From: Alphaproteobacteria bacterium
GTDB taxonomy: Bacteria > Pseudomonadota > Alphaproteobacteria > Rhizobiales > Xanthobacteraceae
Assembly: GCA_005884685.1 (NCBI GenBank)
Contig: VBAH01000054.1
Span: 1-64,000 of the forward strand
DNA length: 64,000 nt
Reading direction: 5' to 3'
Within the stretch, counting starts at the first letter, position 1, and each line of letters opens with the position of its first letter. Shown piece by piece: positions 34,590-43,651 of this stretch. The notes under the pieces are model-generated. The model worked only from the letters and a program-made list of their open reading frames with translations, was not told the DNA's origin and made no database searches. A program made the translations under genes and the position numbers.

Positions 34590-37500
34590 CTAGAGCAGGA
34601 AGTGGAAATGGAGTGTCGCCATTTGCGTCATACTTGACGGATCAAGCCCCGACACCGTGACATCGTCGTCGACGAAACCGTTGGAGATGTCCGTCGCGGT
34701 GAGGAAGTGGTTGAACGTGTCGTTGAACCCAGCAAGCGGCCCAATGCTTGACGGGATCGGAGTCTGGAGGCTGCCGGGCACCGCGTCCCCCTGCGTGTCG
34801 GTCACCGTGACACTGGTGAACGTGCCGCTGGTGTGATTCGTGACCTGGAAGAAGAACTGGATCAGGTCGCCGCCAGCGTCAGGTCCAGCAGGCCCGACAT
34901 CGACAAGCATGCTCAGATTGAAGTTATCGTCGATTGTCAGTGGGGCAACGGGCGTCGGCACCACCGTCACGTGCGTGCTGTCGTTGGCCGACGCACCCTG
35001 GGCGGTCGACACCGACGCGGTGTTGTCGATCGTGCCGTCGCCGCCGCCGTTGGTGTCGAGTTCGCCCTGCGTCACGGTGTGGCTTGCGGTGTAGTGCCAG
35101 GTCTCGCCGAGGTTGAGGTTGCCGTCCTGGTTGGTGTCGCCGGAGTTGAAGCCGCCGCTCATCACCGCCGCCAGGTCGGCGACCGACGGATCGCTGACCG
35201 TAACGCCCGTGAGCGTCATGTTCCCGGCATTCGCGACGTCGATCGTGTAGCTGATCACCTCGCCGGCCGTGTCGGCCGTCCCGCCCGGGACAGTCGCGGT
35301 CTTGTCGAGCGTCACCTGCGGGCTTTGCACGATCGGGACCGCGGCCGTGTCGCTGTCGCTGGCGCCCTGATCCGTGGTGGCCGACGCGGTGTTGCTGTAG
35401 GTCAGCAACGGATTGACCACGCCGCCATTGTCGATGTCAGCCTGCGTGACGGTGTGGCTGGCTGTGTATTGCCAGGTCTCACCGAGATCGACCTTGCCGT
35501 CGTGGTCCGTGTCGCCGGCGTTGAAGCCGCCGCTGAGCACCGGAGCGAGTCCGCTGACCGACGGATCACTGACGCCGAGGTGGGTCAGCGTCATGTTGCC
35601 GTCATTGGTGACGTTGATCGTATAGTTGATCACGTCGCCCGCGGCATTGGCCGTGCCGTCCGCCACGGATGCGGATTTCACCAGCGTCAGGTGCGGATTC
35701 TGCACGATCGGCACCGAGGCCGAGGCGCTGGCGTTCGCATCCGGATCAGGATTCGGCGCGGCCGTGCCCTGATCGGTCGTCACCGAAGCCGTGTTGTCGT
35801 ACGTCAGCATCGGATCGACCACGCCGCCATTGTCGATCTCGGCCTGCGTAACCGTGTGGCTTGCGGTGTAGGTCCAGGTCTCGGTCAGGTCGAGCTTGTT
35901 GTCGCCATCGGTATCTCCGCTGAGATAGTTCAGGCTCGACACGGACGGATCGCTCACGGTGACGCCGGTGAGCGTCATGTTGCCGGCGTTGTGAACGGTG
36001 ATCGTATAGTTGATCACGTCACCGGCAGCGTTCGCGCTGCCGTCTGCCACGACGGCCGACTTCGTCACGGCCACGCGCGGATCCTGCAGCACGGAGACTG
36101 ACACGGAATCGCTGTCCGACACGCCCAGCGCCGTCGTGACCGAGGCCGTGTTGTCGTGGGTCAACGAGGGATTGACCACTCCGCCATTGTCGATGTCGCT
36201 CTGCGTCACCGTGTAGCTCACGGTGTATTGCCAGGTTTCCGTCAGATCCAGCGCGCCGTCATGATTGGTGTCGCCGTCGTTGAAGCCGTCGTGGTCGGCG
36301 TCGACCGGCGTCGCCGCGTGGCTGACGGTAAACTGGAACGTCTCGCCGCTGTCCTCGACGCCGTTATGGTTGGTATCCCCGGCGTTGTAGAACTGGAAAA
36401 CTTCGCCGAGCTCCGGACTGCCGTTCTGGTTCGTGTCGCCGACATTCGTGCGCACGAACGTCTCACCCGGATCCTCGATGCCGTTGTTGTTGTCGTCGCC
36501 GACGATCTGGAACTGGAACGTCTCGCCCAGATCCTCAACGCCGTTCTGGTTGGTGTCGCCGGCGTTGTAGTCGCCGACGATGACAGGGGCGATCAGAGGG
36601 GGACCCAGCACTGGAGCGTTGAAGTCCAGGATTGGCGTCACGATGTTGATCTGCGAGTCGCTGACATTCACGCCCGTCAAGGCGACGTTGCCGGTATTCG
36701 TGACGTTGATCGTGTAGTTGATCACGTCGCCGGCGGAATCGACCGATGCGACACTCGCCGTTTTCTCCAGATGAACCGCGGATCCCTGCTCCACCGCGAC
36801 CGAGGCGGATGCAGACACCGGAGTAGTCTCGTTGGTGTCCGCGGTTACGGTATTTTCGATGGAGCCGTCGCCGCCGCCGTTGGTGTTGATGTCGTCCTGC
36901 GTGACCGTGTGGTTCGCGGTGTACTGCCAAGTCTCGCCGACGCTGAGCTGATTGTCGTGATTGGTATCGCCGATGTTGAAGCCGCCGCTGAGAACGCCGG
37001 CGAGATTGCTCGCCGATGTATCGGTGACCGTGAGGCCCGTCAGGTTGGTGTTGCCGACGTTGGCGACCGTGATGTCATAGGAGATCACCTCGCCCGCGAC
37101 GTTGGCTGTGCCGCCCGGAACGGTGGCGGTCTTGTGCACCGTCATTGCCGACACCGGGCCGCCGCTCGCGTGGCTCAGCCCCCATTCCTCCGAGGAGCTG
37201 TCCGCCTCCCAGCCGGCCTGCATGCCGAACTTGGAATAGAGCGTAATGTAGCGATGCGCCGGGTCGTTGATGAATGCGCTGTCCGGGATCAGAATGGTAA
37301 ATTCAGTGATGTTGGCGCCGTTCCCGTTGAGGCCCTCTTTGAGACCGATCCAGCGGTCGGCGCCCGCATCGAGATCGTAGGCGAGATAGTTGGTGTGCGA
37401 GCCGGTAAACCCCGAGCCGGGTGTGAAGTTGGCAAGGCTGCCGGACTCTTCCTGCCAGATCTGGAAAGAATCCAGCGACAGATATTGCTTGGCGCTGCCG

Positions 37501-37817
37501 GCTTCGTCGAGAGTAAGACGGAACTCACGATAGGCGACGCCGTCCTGCGTTCCATGTGAGCCATCACCGATCACGATCGGCACTTCGGCGAGAAGGATCG
37601 AATGCGTGCTGTTGTGGCCGTCTAACTGGTTTTGCTGCAGCGCGCCGTCGGTGTTGTAGCCCTGTTCGACGCCGTTATGTCTGACTTCGAGAAACGATGA
37701 GAATTGATCCGGAACGAGCTGATACAGGCCGGTCATGAAGACCGCGCCGTTGATCGTGCCGAACGTATCGTTAAAGGTTAGGTCGACATCAGGCGTGCCG
37801 GGTGGCTTGGTGGGCAT
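34590..37817 (-). CDS. Large DUF11-repeat surface protein with calcium-loop-like inserts
   Basis: A 1075-residue acidic protein. Residues 1-225 are a unique beta-rich domain (YREFRLTLDEAGSAKQYLSL). Five DUF11 / cell-surface repeats of about 120-230 residues follow, each beginning like TKSAVVADGSANAAGDVINY and containing VTVSDPSV, GETWQYTASHTVTQ and NTASVTT segments. Each has a DTDxDxxxxxxE loop, and the second repeat is expanded by a run of GDTNQNG-type loops. A C-terminal beta domain ends LHFHFLL. There is no signal peptide, LPXTG motif or GGxGxD RTX array, so the secretion route is unclear. It is likely a calcium-rigidified adhesin or surface layer component. Confidence 0.82.
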   Translation of the reverse strand: MPTKPPGTPDVDLTFNDTFGTINGAVFMTGLYQLVPDQFSSFLEVRHNGVEQGYNTDGALQQNQLDGHNSTHSILLAEVPIVIGDGSHGTQDGVAYREFRLTLDEAGSAKQYLSLDSFQIWQEESGSLANFTPGSGFTGSHTNYLAYDLDAGADRWIGLKEGLNGNGANITEFTILIPDSAFINDPAHRYITLYSKFGMQAGWEADSSSEEWGLSHASGGPVSAMTVHKTATVPGGTANVAGEVISYDITVANVGNTNLTGLTVTDTSASNLAGVLSGGFNIGDTNHDNQLSVGETWQYTANHTVTQDDINTNGGGDGSIENTVTADTNETTPVSASASVAVEQGSAVHLEKTASVASVDSAGDVINYTINVTNTGNVALTGVNVSDSQINIVTPILDFNAPVLGPPLIAPVIVGDYNAGDTNQNGVEDLGETFQFQIVGDDNNNGIEDPGETFVRTNVGDTNQNGSPELGEVFQFYNAGDTNHNGVEDSGETFQFTVSHAATPVDADHDGFNDGDTNHDGALDLTETWQYTVSYTVTQSDIDNGGVVNPSLTHDNTASVTTALGVSDSDSVSVSVLQDPRVAVTKSAVVADGSANAAGDVINYTITVHNAGNMTLTGVTVSDPSVSSLNYLSGDTDGDNKLDLTETWTYTASHTVTQAEIDNGGVVDPMLTYDNTASVTTDQGTAAPNPDPDANASASASVPIVQNPHLTLVKSASVADGTANAAGDVINYTINVTNDGNMTLTHLGVSDPSVSGLAPVLSGGFNAGDTDHDGKVDLGETWQYTASHTVTQADIDNGGVVNPLLTYSNTASATTDQGASDSDTAAVPIVQSPQVTLDKTATVPGGTADTAGEVISYTIDVANAGNMTLTGVTVSDPSVADLAAVMSGGFNSGDTNQDGNLNLGETWHYTASHTVTQGELDTNGGGDGTIDNTASVSTAQGASANDSTHVTVVPTPVAPLTIDDNFNLSMLVDVGPAGPDAGGDLIQFFFQVTNHTSGTFTSVTVTDTQGDAVPGSLQTPIPSSIGPLAGFNDTFNHFLTATDISNGFVDDDVTVSGLDPSSMTQMATLHFHFLL
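36238..36560 (-). repeat. Tandem EF-hand-like GDTNxNGxxDxGE repeats
   Basis: Five or six short units within DUF11 repeat 2: GDTNQNGVEDLGETFQF, GDDNNNGIEDPGETFV, GDTNQNGSPELGEVFQF, GDTNHNGVEDSGETFQF, DADHDGFNDGDTNHDGALDL. The D-x-N-x-N-G-x-x-D-x-G-E spacing is that of calcium-binding dockerin/EF-hand loops. The units are similar at DNA level too, consistent with slippage expansion. Confidence 0.75.
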
Positions 37818-38084
37818 GGATATCCTCCCGTTGGTCTTGATTCAGTTTTTGGTAAATCCGCCCTTCCCCTATACCGCGAAGTTGAAACCGTATACGCCCA
37901 GCGGCCGAGCGCAAGCGCAAAAGCTGCCGCTAGGTAATTTCACTGAACTGTGCCGCAGTGATCGCAAAAACGTCGCAATTCGCGACGCGAGCGAAGATGG
38001 CCGTGTGGGACCGGTGTCGGGGTAGTCGTCGGCCGCCGCCCCCCTGACTAGAACTTGCCCCCGGAGACGCGTAGTTTCTACCCC
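37818..38084. promoter_or_regulatory. Divergent promoter region with hairpin
   Basis: 267 bases between the DUF11 gene and the nucleotide-sugar dehydrogenase gene. A perfect 6-bp stem CGTCGC-AATTC-GCGACG lies at 37971-37987. An AT-rich patch at 37835-37880 is the likeliest promoter for the DUF11 gene. No ORF is supported. Confidence 0.35.
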
Positions 38085-39446
38085 GTGATTGATTGCATTT
38101 CGTTTTTCGGCCTCGGCAAGCTCGGTTTGCCGCTCGCCGCGCTGTTCGCGCGCAGCGAATTGCGCACGCTTGCGATCGACATCGACAGGGAGCTGGTCGC
38201 GCGCTTGCGCGCGGGCCAAGTTCCCTATCCGGAACCGGGGCTGGACGATCTGCTTGCCGAAGCAGAGCCACGCATCACGTATGCGAGCGAGGCGCGCGGA
38301 GCGTTTGGCACTGACGCCTCGATCATTCTGGTGCCGACGCCGTCGGATGCCGGGCATCCGGAATTCTCGAGCCGCCACATCGAGCAAGCCTGCCGCGACT
38401 TGTGCGCCGCACTGAAGGCGCGGACCGAATGGCGCTACCACCTCATCGTCATTTCATCGACGGTGTTCCCCGGTACGGTGGCGACGCGGATTGCGCCGTT
38501 GCTCGAGCAACTGCTTGGCCGCCGCGCAGGACGCGATTTCGGGATTGCCTATGTGCCGGATTTCGTCGCGCTCGGCGACGTGGTGCGCGGATTTCAGGAG
38601 CCGCAATTCCTGTTGATCGGCAGCGACGACGAGGAGAGCCACGCGCAAGCGGCAGCCTTGTTCCGGCGCATCGTCGCGCCCGGCACGCCGATCCAGCATC
38701 TGTCGATCCGCGACGCCGAGCTCGCCAAGGTCGCGGCGAACGTTTTTCTCTGCACCAAGATCTCGTTCGGAAATTTTCTCGCGCAACTCGCCGATCGCCT
38801 CGGCGGCGCCGATCTCGATTCCATCGCCAGCGCGCTCGCGCTCGATCCGCGGATCGGCGGCGGCTTCCTGCGCGCCGGGAGCCCCTACGGCGGAACCTGC
38901 TTGCCGCGCGACGTCGATGCGTTCGTCGCGCTCGCGCGATCCGTCGATCTCGATGCGCCGCTGGCCAGCGCCGTGCGCGACGTGAACAAAGCGCAATACG
39001 ACCTGATCGAACGGCATCTCCTCGCCGGCAATCCGCGCTGCGTCGCGGTCCTTGGCCTGTCCTTCAAGCCGGGGACATCGGTGACGATCGGATCGCCGGC
39101 ATTTGAGCTCGTGCGCAGGCTTGCACAGCGCTCGGTGCGTGTGGCGGTTTACGATCCGGCCGCGGACGCGCGCGAAAGCGCGCACGCCGCCTTTGGCGAT
39201 GCGATCACCTGTCATGAATCCATCACCGCCTGCGTCGCCGCGGCCGACGCCGTGCTGGTGTGCAATTCCGATCCGGCGTTCAGAGGCCTCGCGGCCAAAG
39301 TGGCGCCGGATCGGCGGATCATCGATCCCTGGGGCTGCGTACTCGGAACGCATCCGGGATTGGTCCGCATCGGCCGCGATCAGGCGCTTGCGGCCTCTCT
39401 GCTCGCTTCGCGCCGCCGCAAGCCATCGCTGCGCGCAGTGCGATGA
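38085..39446 (+). CDS. Nucleotide-sugar dehydrogenase (UDP/GDP-sugar 6-dehydrogenase family)
   Basis: A 453-residue enzyme of the UDP-glucose / UDP-ManNAc / GDP-mannose dehydrogenase family. It has FFGLGKLGLPLAALFARSEL, VISSTVFPGT, the NVFLCTKISFGN helix and the catalytic Cys in SPYGGTCLPRDVDAFVALAR. KLG replaces the usual YVG in the first loop. The GTG giving MIDCISFFGLG is preferred; a TTG ten codons upstream is the only other choice. Overlaps the GME-like gene by ATGA. Its exact sugar is uncertain, though the neighbouring GDP-mannose genes favour a GDP or UDP hexose. Confidence 0.87.
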   Translation: MIDCISFFGLGKLGLPLAALFARSELRTLAIDIDRELVARLRAGQVPYPEPGLDDLLAEAEPRITYASEARGAFGTDASIILVPTPSDAGHPEFSSRHIEQACRDLCAALKARTEWRYHLIVISSTVFPGTVATRIAPLLEQLLGRRAGRDFGIAYVPDFVALGDVVRGFQEPQFLLIGSDDEESHAQAAALFRRIVAPGTPIQHLSIRDAELAKVAANVFLCTKISFGNFLAQLADRLGGADLDSIASALALDPRIGGGFLRAGSPYGGTCLPRDVDAFVALARSVDLDAPLASAVRDVNKAQYDLIERHLLAGNPRCVAVLGLSFKPGTSVTIGSPAFELVRRLAQRSVRVAVYDPAADARESAHAAFGDAITCHESITACVAAADAVLVCNSDPAFRGLAAKVAPDRRIIDPWGCVLGTHPGLVRIGRDQALAASLLASRRRKPSLRAVR

Positions 39447-40411
39447 AGACGGCCCTCGTTTGCGGCGCGGGCGGTTTCATCGGCGGACATCTCGTAGCCC
39501 GCTTGAAGCAGGACGGGTTCCGGGTGCGCGGCGTGGACCGCAAGCCGCACGAATTCATCGCAAGCGCGGCGGATGAATTTGTCCTCGGCGACCTTCGCGA
39601 TGCGGGATTTTGCAACGAGGCGATCGACCGCCGCTTCGATGAGGTCTACCAACTGGCCGCCGAAATGGGCGGCGCAGAATTCATTTACAGCGGCGCGCAC
39701 GACGCAGACATCATGCGCAGCTCCATGCAGATCGACCTCAACGTGCTGGAAGGCTGCCGCCGTCACGGGATCAAACGGGTCTTCTTTCCCTCTTCGGCTT
39801 GCGTGTACCCGACCCGCAATCAACTGGACGCGCAAAATCCGAACTGTGCCGAGGACTCGGTCTATCCGGCAGCGCCCGACAGCGAATACGGCTGGACGAA
39901 GCTCTTCGGCGAACGGCTCTATCTCAGTTACGCCCGCGACGGCACGATCGAGCCGCGCATTGCGCGCTACCATAATATCTTCGGCCCACAGGGCGCGTGG
40001 CGTGGCGGCCGCGAGAAGGCGCCAGCCGCGCTTTGCCGCAAGATCGCGGAAGCAAGCAATGGCGGCACGATCGAGATCTGGGGTGACGGACAACAAAGCC
40101 GTTCGTTCCTGTTCGTGTCGGAAGCAGTCGAAGGTACGTTGCGCCTGATGCGCTCGGACGTGTCTAGTCCAGTCAATATCGGCTCGGAAGAGCTCGTGAC
40201 GATCGACCAGCTTGCGGACTTGATCGCGAGCATCGCAGGCAAGAGCCTTTCCAGAACCTACGTTGCGGGCCCCGTGGGCGTGCGCGGCCGCAACTCCGAC
40301 AACCGATTGATCCGCCGAACGCTTGGCTGGTCGCCCTCGATGCATTTGCGCGATGGGCTGGAGCGCACTTACGCCTGGATCGCGTCAATGGTTCGCCAAG
40401 CGCGGCAATGA
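39443..40411 (+). CDS. GDP-mannose 3,5-epimerase-like protein
   Basis: A 322-residue extended SDR. Beyond the Rossmann motif CGAGGFIGGHLVARLKQDG it carries marks of plant GDP-mannose 3,5-epimerase: YQLAAEMGGAEFI, the catalytic Cys C120 in PSSACVYP, Y149 and K153 in SEYGWTKLFGE, and FGPQGAWRGGREKAPAALCR with the second catalytic Lys. This suggests it makes GDP-L-galactose or a related epimer from the GDP-mannose formed by ManC, 1.8 kb downstream. It overlaps both neighbours by ATGA. Confidence 0.83.
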   Translation: MKTALVCGAGGFIGGHLVARLKQDGFRVRGVDRKPHEFIASAADEFVLGDLRDAGFCNEAIDRRFDEVYQLAAEMGGAEFIYSGAHDADIMRSSMQIDLNVLEGCRRHGIKRVFFPSSACVYPTRNQLDAQNPNCAEDSVYPAAPDSEYGWTKLFGERLYLSYARDGTIEPRIARYHNIFGPQGAWRGGREKAPAALCRKIAEASNGGTIEIWGDGQQSRSFLFVSEAVEGTLRLMRSDVSSPVNIGSEELVTIDQLADLIASIAGKSLSRTYVAGPVGVRGRNSDNRLIRRTLGWSPSMHLRDGLERTYAWIASMVRQARQ

Positions 40412-42102
40412 GCAAATCCGATGCCGAACGCGGGCCGCCCGCCGCGCGTCCGCCGACCCTGGTGGTGGCGGGATTTAGTCTTCCGGACCAGTCGAGTCAT
40501 TTTTTCAACGAGCTGCTTGGCTACAAGACGGCGGCCGAAGCGCTCGGTTGGACGCCGAAGCTGTTCGTTCCGCGTACCGCGGACCCGGGCCTCGCTGCCC
40601 AGCTGGCCGCCAGTGCGGTTCTTGCCCCACGTCCCGCCCTGCCCGGCTTTGGCGCCGGCGAGGTCGCGGGCTGCCTCGACGCATTCTTCGCCGCGGCGGA
40701 GAGTCTCGCGGGGCTATGGACTGCGATCGAGGCCGACGAACTTACCAGCAAGGACGCGATCTTATTCCCGGAGGACCATCCGGTCCTGATCCGCGCCGCC
40801 GGCCTCTGGCTTGACGGCCGGGCACCGGGCTACCGGCCGGCGATATTTTTCCGGTTTGTGGGCAATCCGCTCAATTCAGCCACCGGACAGCCGACGGCGC
40901 ACACGCCGTTCTATCGGCTGGCGAGCAGGGACCTGCGCGCTCGCGCGGCGCACGAGCGGGTGTTCTTCCTGGTCAACAACAGCGCGATGGCGCGTGCGGT
41001 CACACGGGTCTGCTCACGACGGGTGTTCCTGACGCCGATGCCGAAGTTCATGCCGGACGTGCCGCAAGCAGCGGCGCCAAAACAGACGACGATCTACATC
41101 CATCTCAATGAGCGGTCCGGGCGGCTGCTGACCGAGCTGAGCGCGCTGATCCGGCGGGTGCTCCAATTCGATCCTTCAATCCGCTTTATGGTCAAATTCA
41201 CGCTGAACGCAGCCGCGCGCGCCGCACCGCTCGATCGCGACGTCGCATTTGCCGTCGAGATGATCCCCGCCGAACAGGAACCGGCAGCGTATCTCACGAA
41301 CTTTTCCCGATGCACGCTGGTGCTGCTCGCCTACGAGGCTGAGCCTTACACGGTCATTACCTCCGGCGTGTGCGCCGAGGCGGTCGTCTTCGGCAAACCG
41401 ATCGTGGTGCCGGCCGGCACCACGATGGCGCTGGACATTGCGAATGGACGCGGCGCCGGTATCGAGTTTGCAAGCGCAGACCCGGAGCACGTCGCCGTCG
41501 CACTGATCGAGGCATTGCGATCGGGCCCGCGCCTGCAAACCGCCGCGCGCGGGATCGCCCAAAGAACGCCCAAGGAGCATAGCTGCCTTCGCGTTATCGA
41601 ACGGATGCTTGCCCTGGCGCGCGGCCAACATGACATGGAGCCGCGTTATTCGCTGGGCGAGCAGATCGACTTCGGCAATTACTGCGACTGCCGCTGCTTC
41701 ATGCGCGGCGGCTGGGGAGAGACGGAGGGGTGGGGCGCGTGGACTGTCGGTCCGCAGGCGGAACTGGAGCTGCGGTTCGAAGAAACGCCGGTCGAGGCGA
41801 TGCGTCTCAAGGTCCTGGCGCACCCGTATCTGACTGCAGGCCACCCTCGTACCCGGGTCAGTGTGTCGGTCGAGGGCCAGCTGATGGCGGAGTGGGTCTT
41901 CGCGGTCGATGACGCTCACGGGACTGAGCCGCGCGAATGCGAGGCCATCATCCCGGCGCGCAGCAGAGATGCGGGACCGCTGAGAATTGCGTTCTCGGTT
42001 GACAAGCCGGCATCGCCGCTCGCGCTCGGCCTGTCAGCCGATAGACGCGAACTCGGTCTCGGCGTGAGCAAGCTGTGGCTCTCCGCCGCAGGGGCGAAGT
42101 GA
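40408..42102 (+). CDS. GT-B-like glycosyltransferase candidate with shared C-terminal domain
   Basis: A 564-residue protein. Residues 20-400 show a GT-B-like outline: GFSLPDQSSHFFNELLGYKT at the start, an inter-domain part with TTIYIHLNERSGRLL, and TLVLLAYEAEPYTVITSGVC plus AEAVVFGKPIVVPAGT where GT4 enzymes bind the sugar nucleotide. I do not recognise a specific family. Residues 413-563 are the domain shared with three other enzymes here (GWGETEGWGAWTVG, then LGLSADRRELGLGVSKLWL). The gene is the third of an ATGA-coupled set with the dehydrogenase and epimerase genes. Confidence 0.7.
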   Translation: MSKSDAERGPPAARPPTLVVAGFSLPDQSSHFFNELLGYKTAAEALGWTPKLFVPRTADPGLAAQLAASAVLAPRPALPGFGAGEVAGCLDAFFAAAESLAGLWTAIEADELTSKDAILFPEDHPVLIRAAGLWLDGRAPGYRPAIFFRFVGNPLNSATGQPTAHTPFYRLASRDLRARAAHERVFFLVNNSAMARAVTRVCSRRVFLTPMPKFMPDVPQAAAPKQTTIYIHLNERSGRLLTELSALIRRVLQFDPSIRFMVKFTLNAAARAAPLDRDVAFAVEMIPAEQEPAAYLTNFSRCTLVLLAYEAEPYTVITSGVCAEAVVFGKPIVVPAGTTMALDIANGRGAGIEFASADPEHVAVALIEALRSGPRLQTAARGIAQRTPKEHSCLRVIERMLALARGQHDMEPRYSLGEQIDFGNYCDCRCFMRGGWGETEGWGAWTVGPQAELELRFEETPVEAMRLKVLAHPYLTAGHPRTRVSVSVEGQLMAEWVFAVDDAHGTEPRECEAIIPARSRDAGPLRIAFSVDKPASPLALGLSADRRELGLGVSKLWLSAAGAK

Positions 42103-42218
42103 TTGAAATGTCACGCGTTTGAAGTTCCGGGCGACAGCCGCTAGTTTCACCTTGCGGGGCGGCAATCAATCCGCCTATCGGTACGAGCGTCGTCGCGCGA
42201 CTCACAGCATGGGCTGAT

Positions 42219-43643
42219 GTGGAAACCTCACGCTTGCTGATACCGGTGCTGATGTGCGGGGGCGCGGGGACGCGTCTGTGGCCGATTTCGCGCGAAAGCA
42301 TGCCGAAGCAATTCGTGCCCTTGGTCGGGGACCGGTCGACTTTCCAGCAGGCGCTCGAGCGGGTGACCGATCGGGAGCTGTTCGCGCGGCCGATCATCAT
42401 CACCAACGCTGATTTCCGTTTTGTGGTGGCCGAGCAGTTGCGGGAACTCGGCATCGAAGCCGACATCGTGCTCGAACCCGCGCGGCGCGACTCCGGGGCT
42501 GCCGTTGCAGTCGCCGCCGCGCTTGCAGCGCAGCGCGAGCCGGATGCGACCGTTCTCGTGCTCGCCGCGGACCATGTGGTGCGCAAGCCGGCGGAGTTTG
42601 TCAGCGCCTGCCGCGAGGCGGCCGCCGCCGCGGCCGCCGGGCGGATCGTGACCTTCGGCATCCGCCCAAGCGCGCCCTCCACCAGCTACGGCTATATTCG
42701 TCCCGGCGCCCGACTGAACGGCGCTGCCGTCCTCGCGGTCGATGCATTCGTCGAAAAGCCCGATGCCGCGACGGCGATGCGCTACGTGGCCGACAACTAT
42801 CTCTGGAACAGCGGCAACTTCATGTTTCGGGCGGACGTCATGCTCGACGAGATCACGCGCTTCGAGCCGGCGATTGCGGAAGCCGCACGCGCTGCGGTCG
42901 CCGAAATGAAACGGGATCTGGATTTCTTGCGCCTTGCGCCCGAGCCGTTCATGCGCGCGCCGCGCAAATCGATCGACTACGCCGTGATGGAGCGCACCAA
43001 GCTTGCCGCAGTCGTTCCCGCCGACATGGGATGGTCGGATGTCGGGAGCTGGGATGCGGTGTGGGAGAATCTCAGTCAGGACGAACACGGAAACGCGGTT
43101 TCCGGCACCGCGGTGGTTCTCGAGAGCCGCGACAGCCTGGTGCGCTCAGACGATTCCGTGCTGACGGCGGTGGTCGGCGTCGACAATGTGGTGGTCGTGG
43201 TCACCGGCGATGCCGTTCTGGTGGTTTCGCGCGACAAGGCGGACCGCGTGAAGACACTGGTCGAGGCGCTCAAGACGCAGAACCGCCGCGAGGCGATCGA
43301 ACATCGGCGCATCTATCGGCCGTGGGGCTATTATCAGGGGGTCGACAACGGAGCGCGCTACCAGGTCAAGCGCATCGTCGTGAAATCGGGCGCGCGGCTG
43401 TCGCTGCAAAAGCATTTCCATCGCGCCGAGCATTGGGTCGTCGTCAAGGGCACCGCCGAAGTCACCATCGGCGAGGCGGTCCGCACGATCCATGAAAACG
43501 AGTCGGTCTACATTCCCATCGGAAGCGTGCACTGTCTGGCCAACCCGGGAAAGATTCCGCTCGAGTTGATCGAGGTGCAGGTCGGCAGCTATCTGGGCGA
43601 AGACGACATCGTGCGCCTCGACGATGTGTACGGGCGGGCCTAG
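42219..43643 (+). CDS. manC: Mannose-1-phosphate guanylyltransferase / mannose-6-phosphate isomerase
   Basis: A 474-residue bifunctional type II enzyme starting at GTG. The pyrophosphorylase signature is CGGAGTRLWPISRESMPKQF, followed by FVEKPDAATAMRYV and NSGNFMF. The C-terminal cupin carrying phosphomannose isomerase activity spans about 355-470: RPWGYYQGVD, LSLQKHFHRAEHWVVVKGTA and SVYIPIGSVHCLANPG with the metal His residues. It supplies GDP-mannose for the epimerase and glycosyltransferases. Confidence 0.95.
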   Translation: METSRLLIPVLMCGGAGTRLWPISRESMPKQFVPLVGDRSTFQQALERVTDRELFARPIIITNADFRFVVAEQLRELGIEADIVLEPARRDSGAAVAVAAALAAQREPDATVLVLAADHVVRKPAEFVSACREAAAAAAAGRIVTFGIRPSAPSTSYGYIRPGARLNGAAVLAVDAFVEKPDAATAMRYVADNYLWNSGNFMFRADVMLDEITRFEPAIAEAARAAVAEMKRDLDFLRLAPEPFMRAPRKSIDYAVMERTKLAAVVPADMGWSDVGSWDAVWENLSQDEHGNAVSGTAVVLESRDSLVRSDDSVLTAVVGVDNVVVVVTGDAVLVVSRDKADRVKTLVEALKTQNRREAIEHRRIYRPWGYYQGVDNGARYQVKRIVVKSGARLSLQKHFHRAEHWVVVKGTAEVTIGEAVRTIHENESVYIPIGSVHCLANPGKIPLELIEVQVGSYLGEDDIVRLDDVYGRA

Positions 43644-43651
43644 GCGCCGGA

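Noticed and set aside
34950..37150. Possible CRISPR array from regularly repeated sequence
   Set aside because: The repeats are long, imperfect and in frame within a DUF11-repeat protein; there are no unique spacers and no cas genes.
38055..38084. Longer TTG start for the nucleotide-sugar dehydrogenase
   Set aside because: The added residues precede the normal Rossmann start and no ribosome site supports TTG better than GTG.
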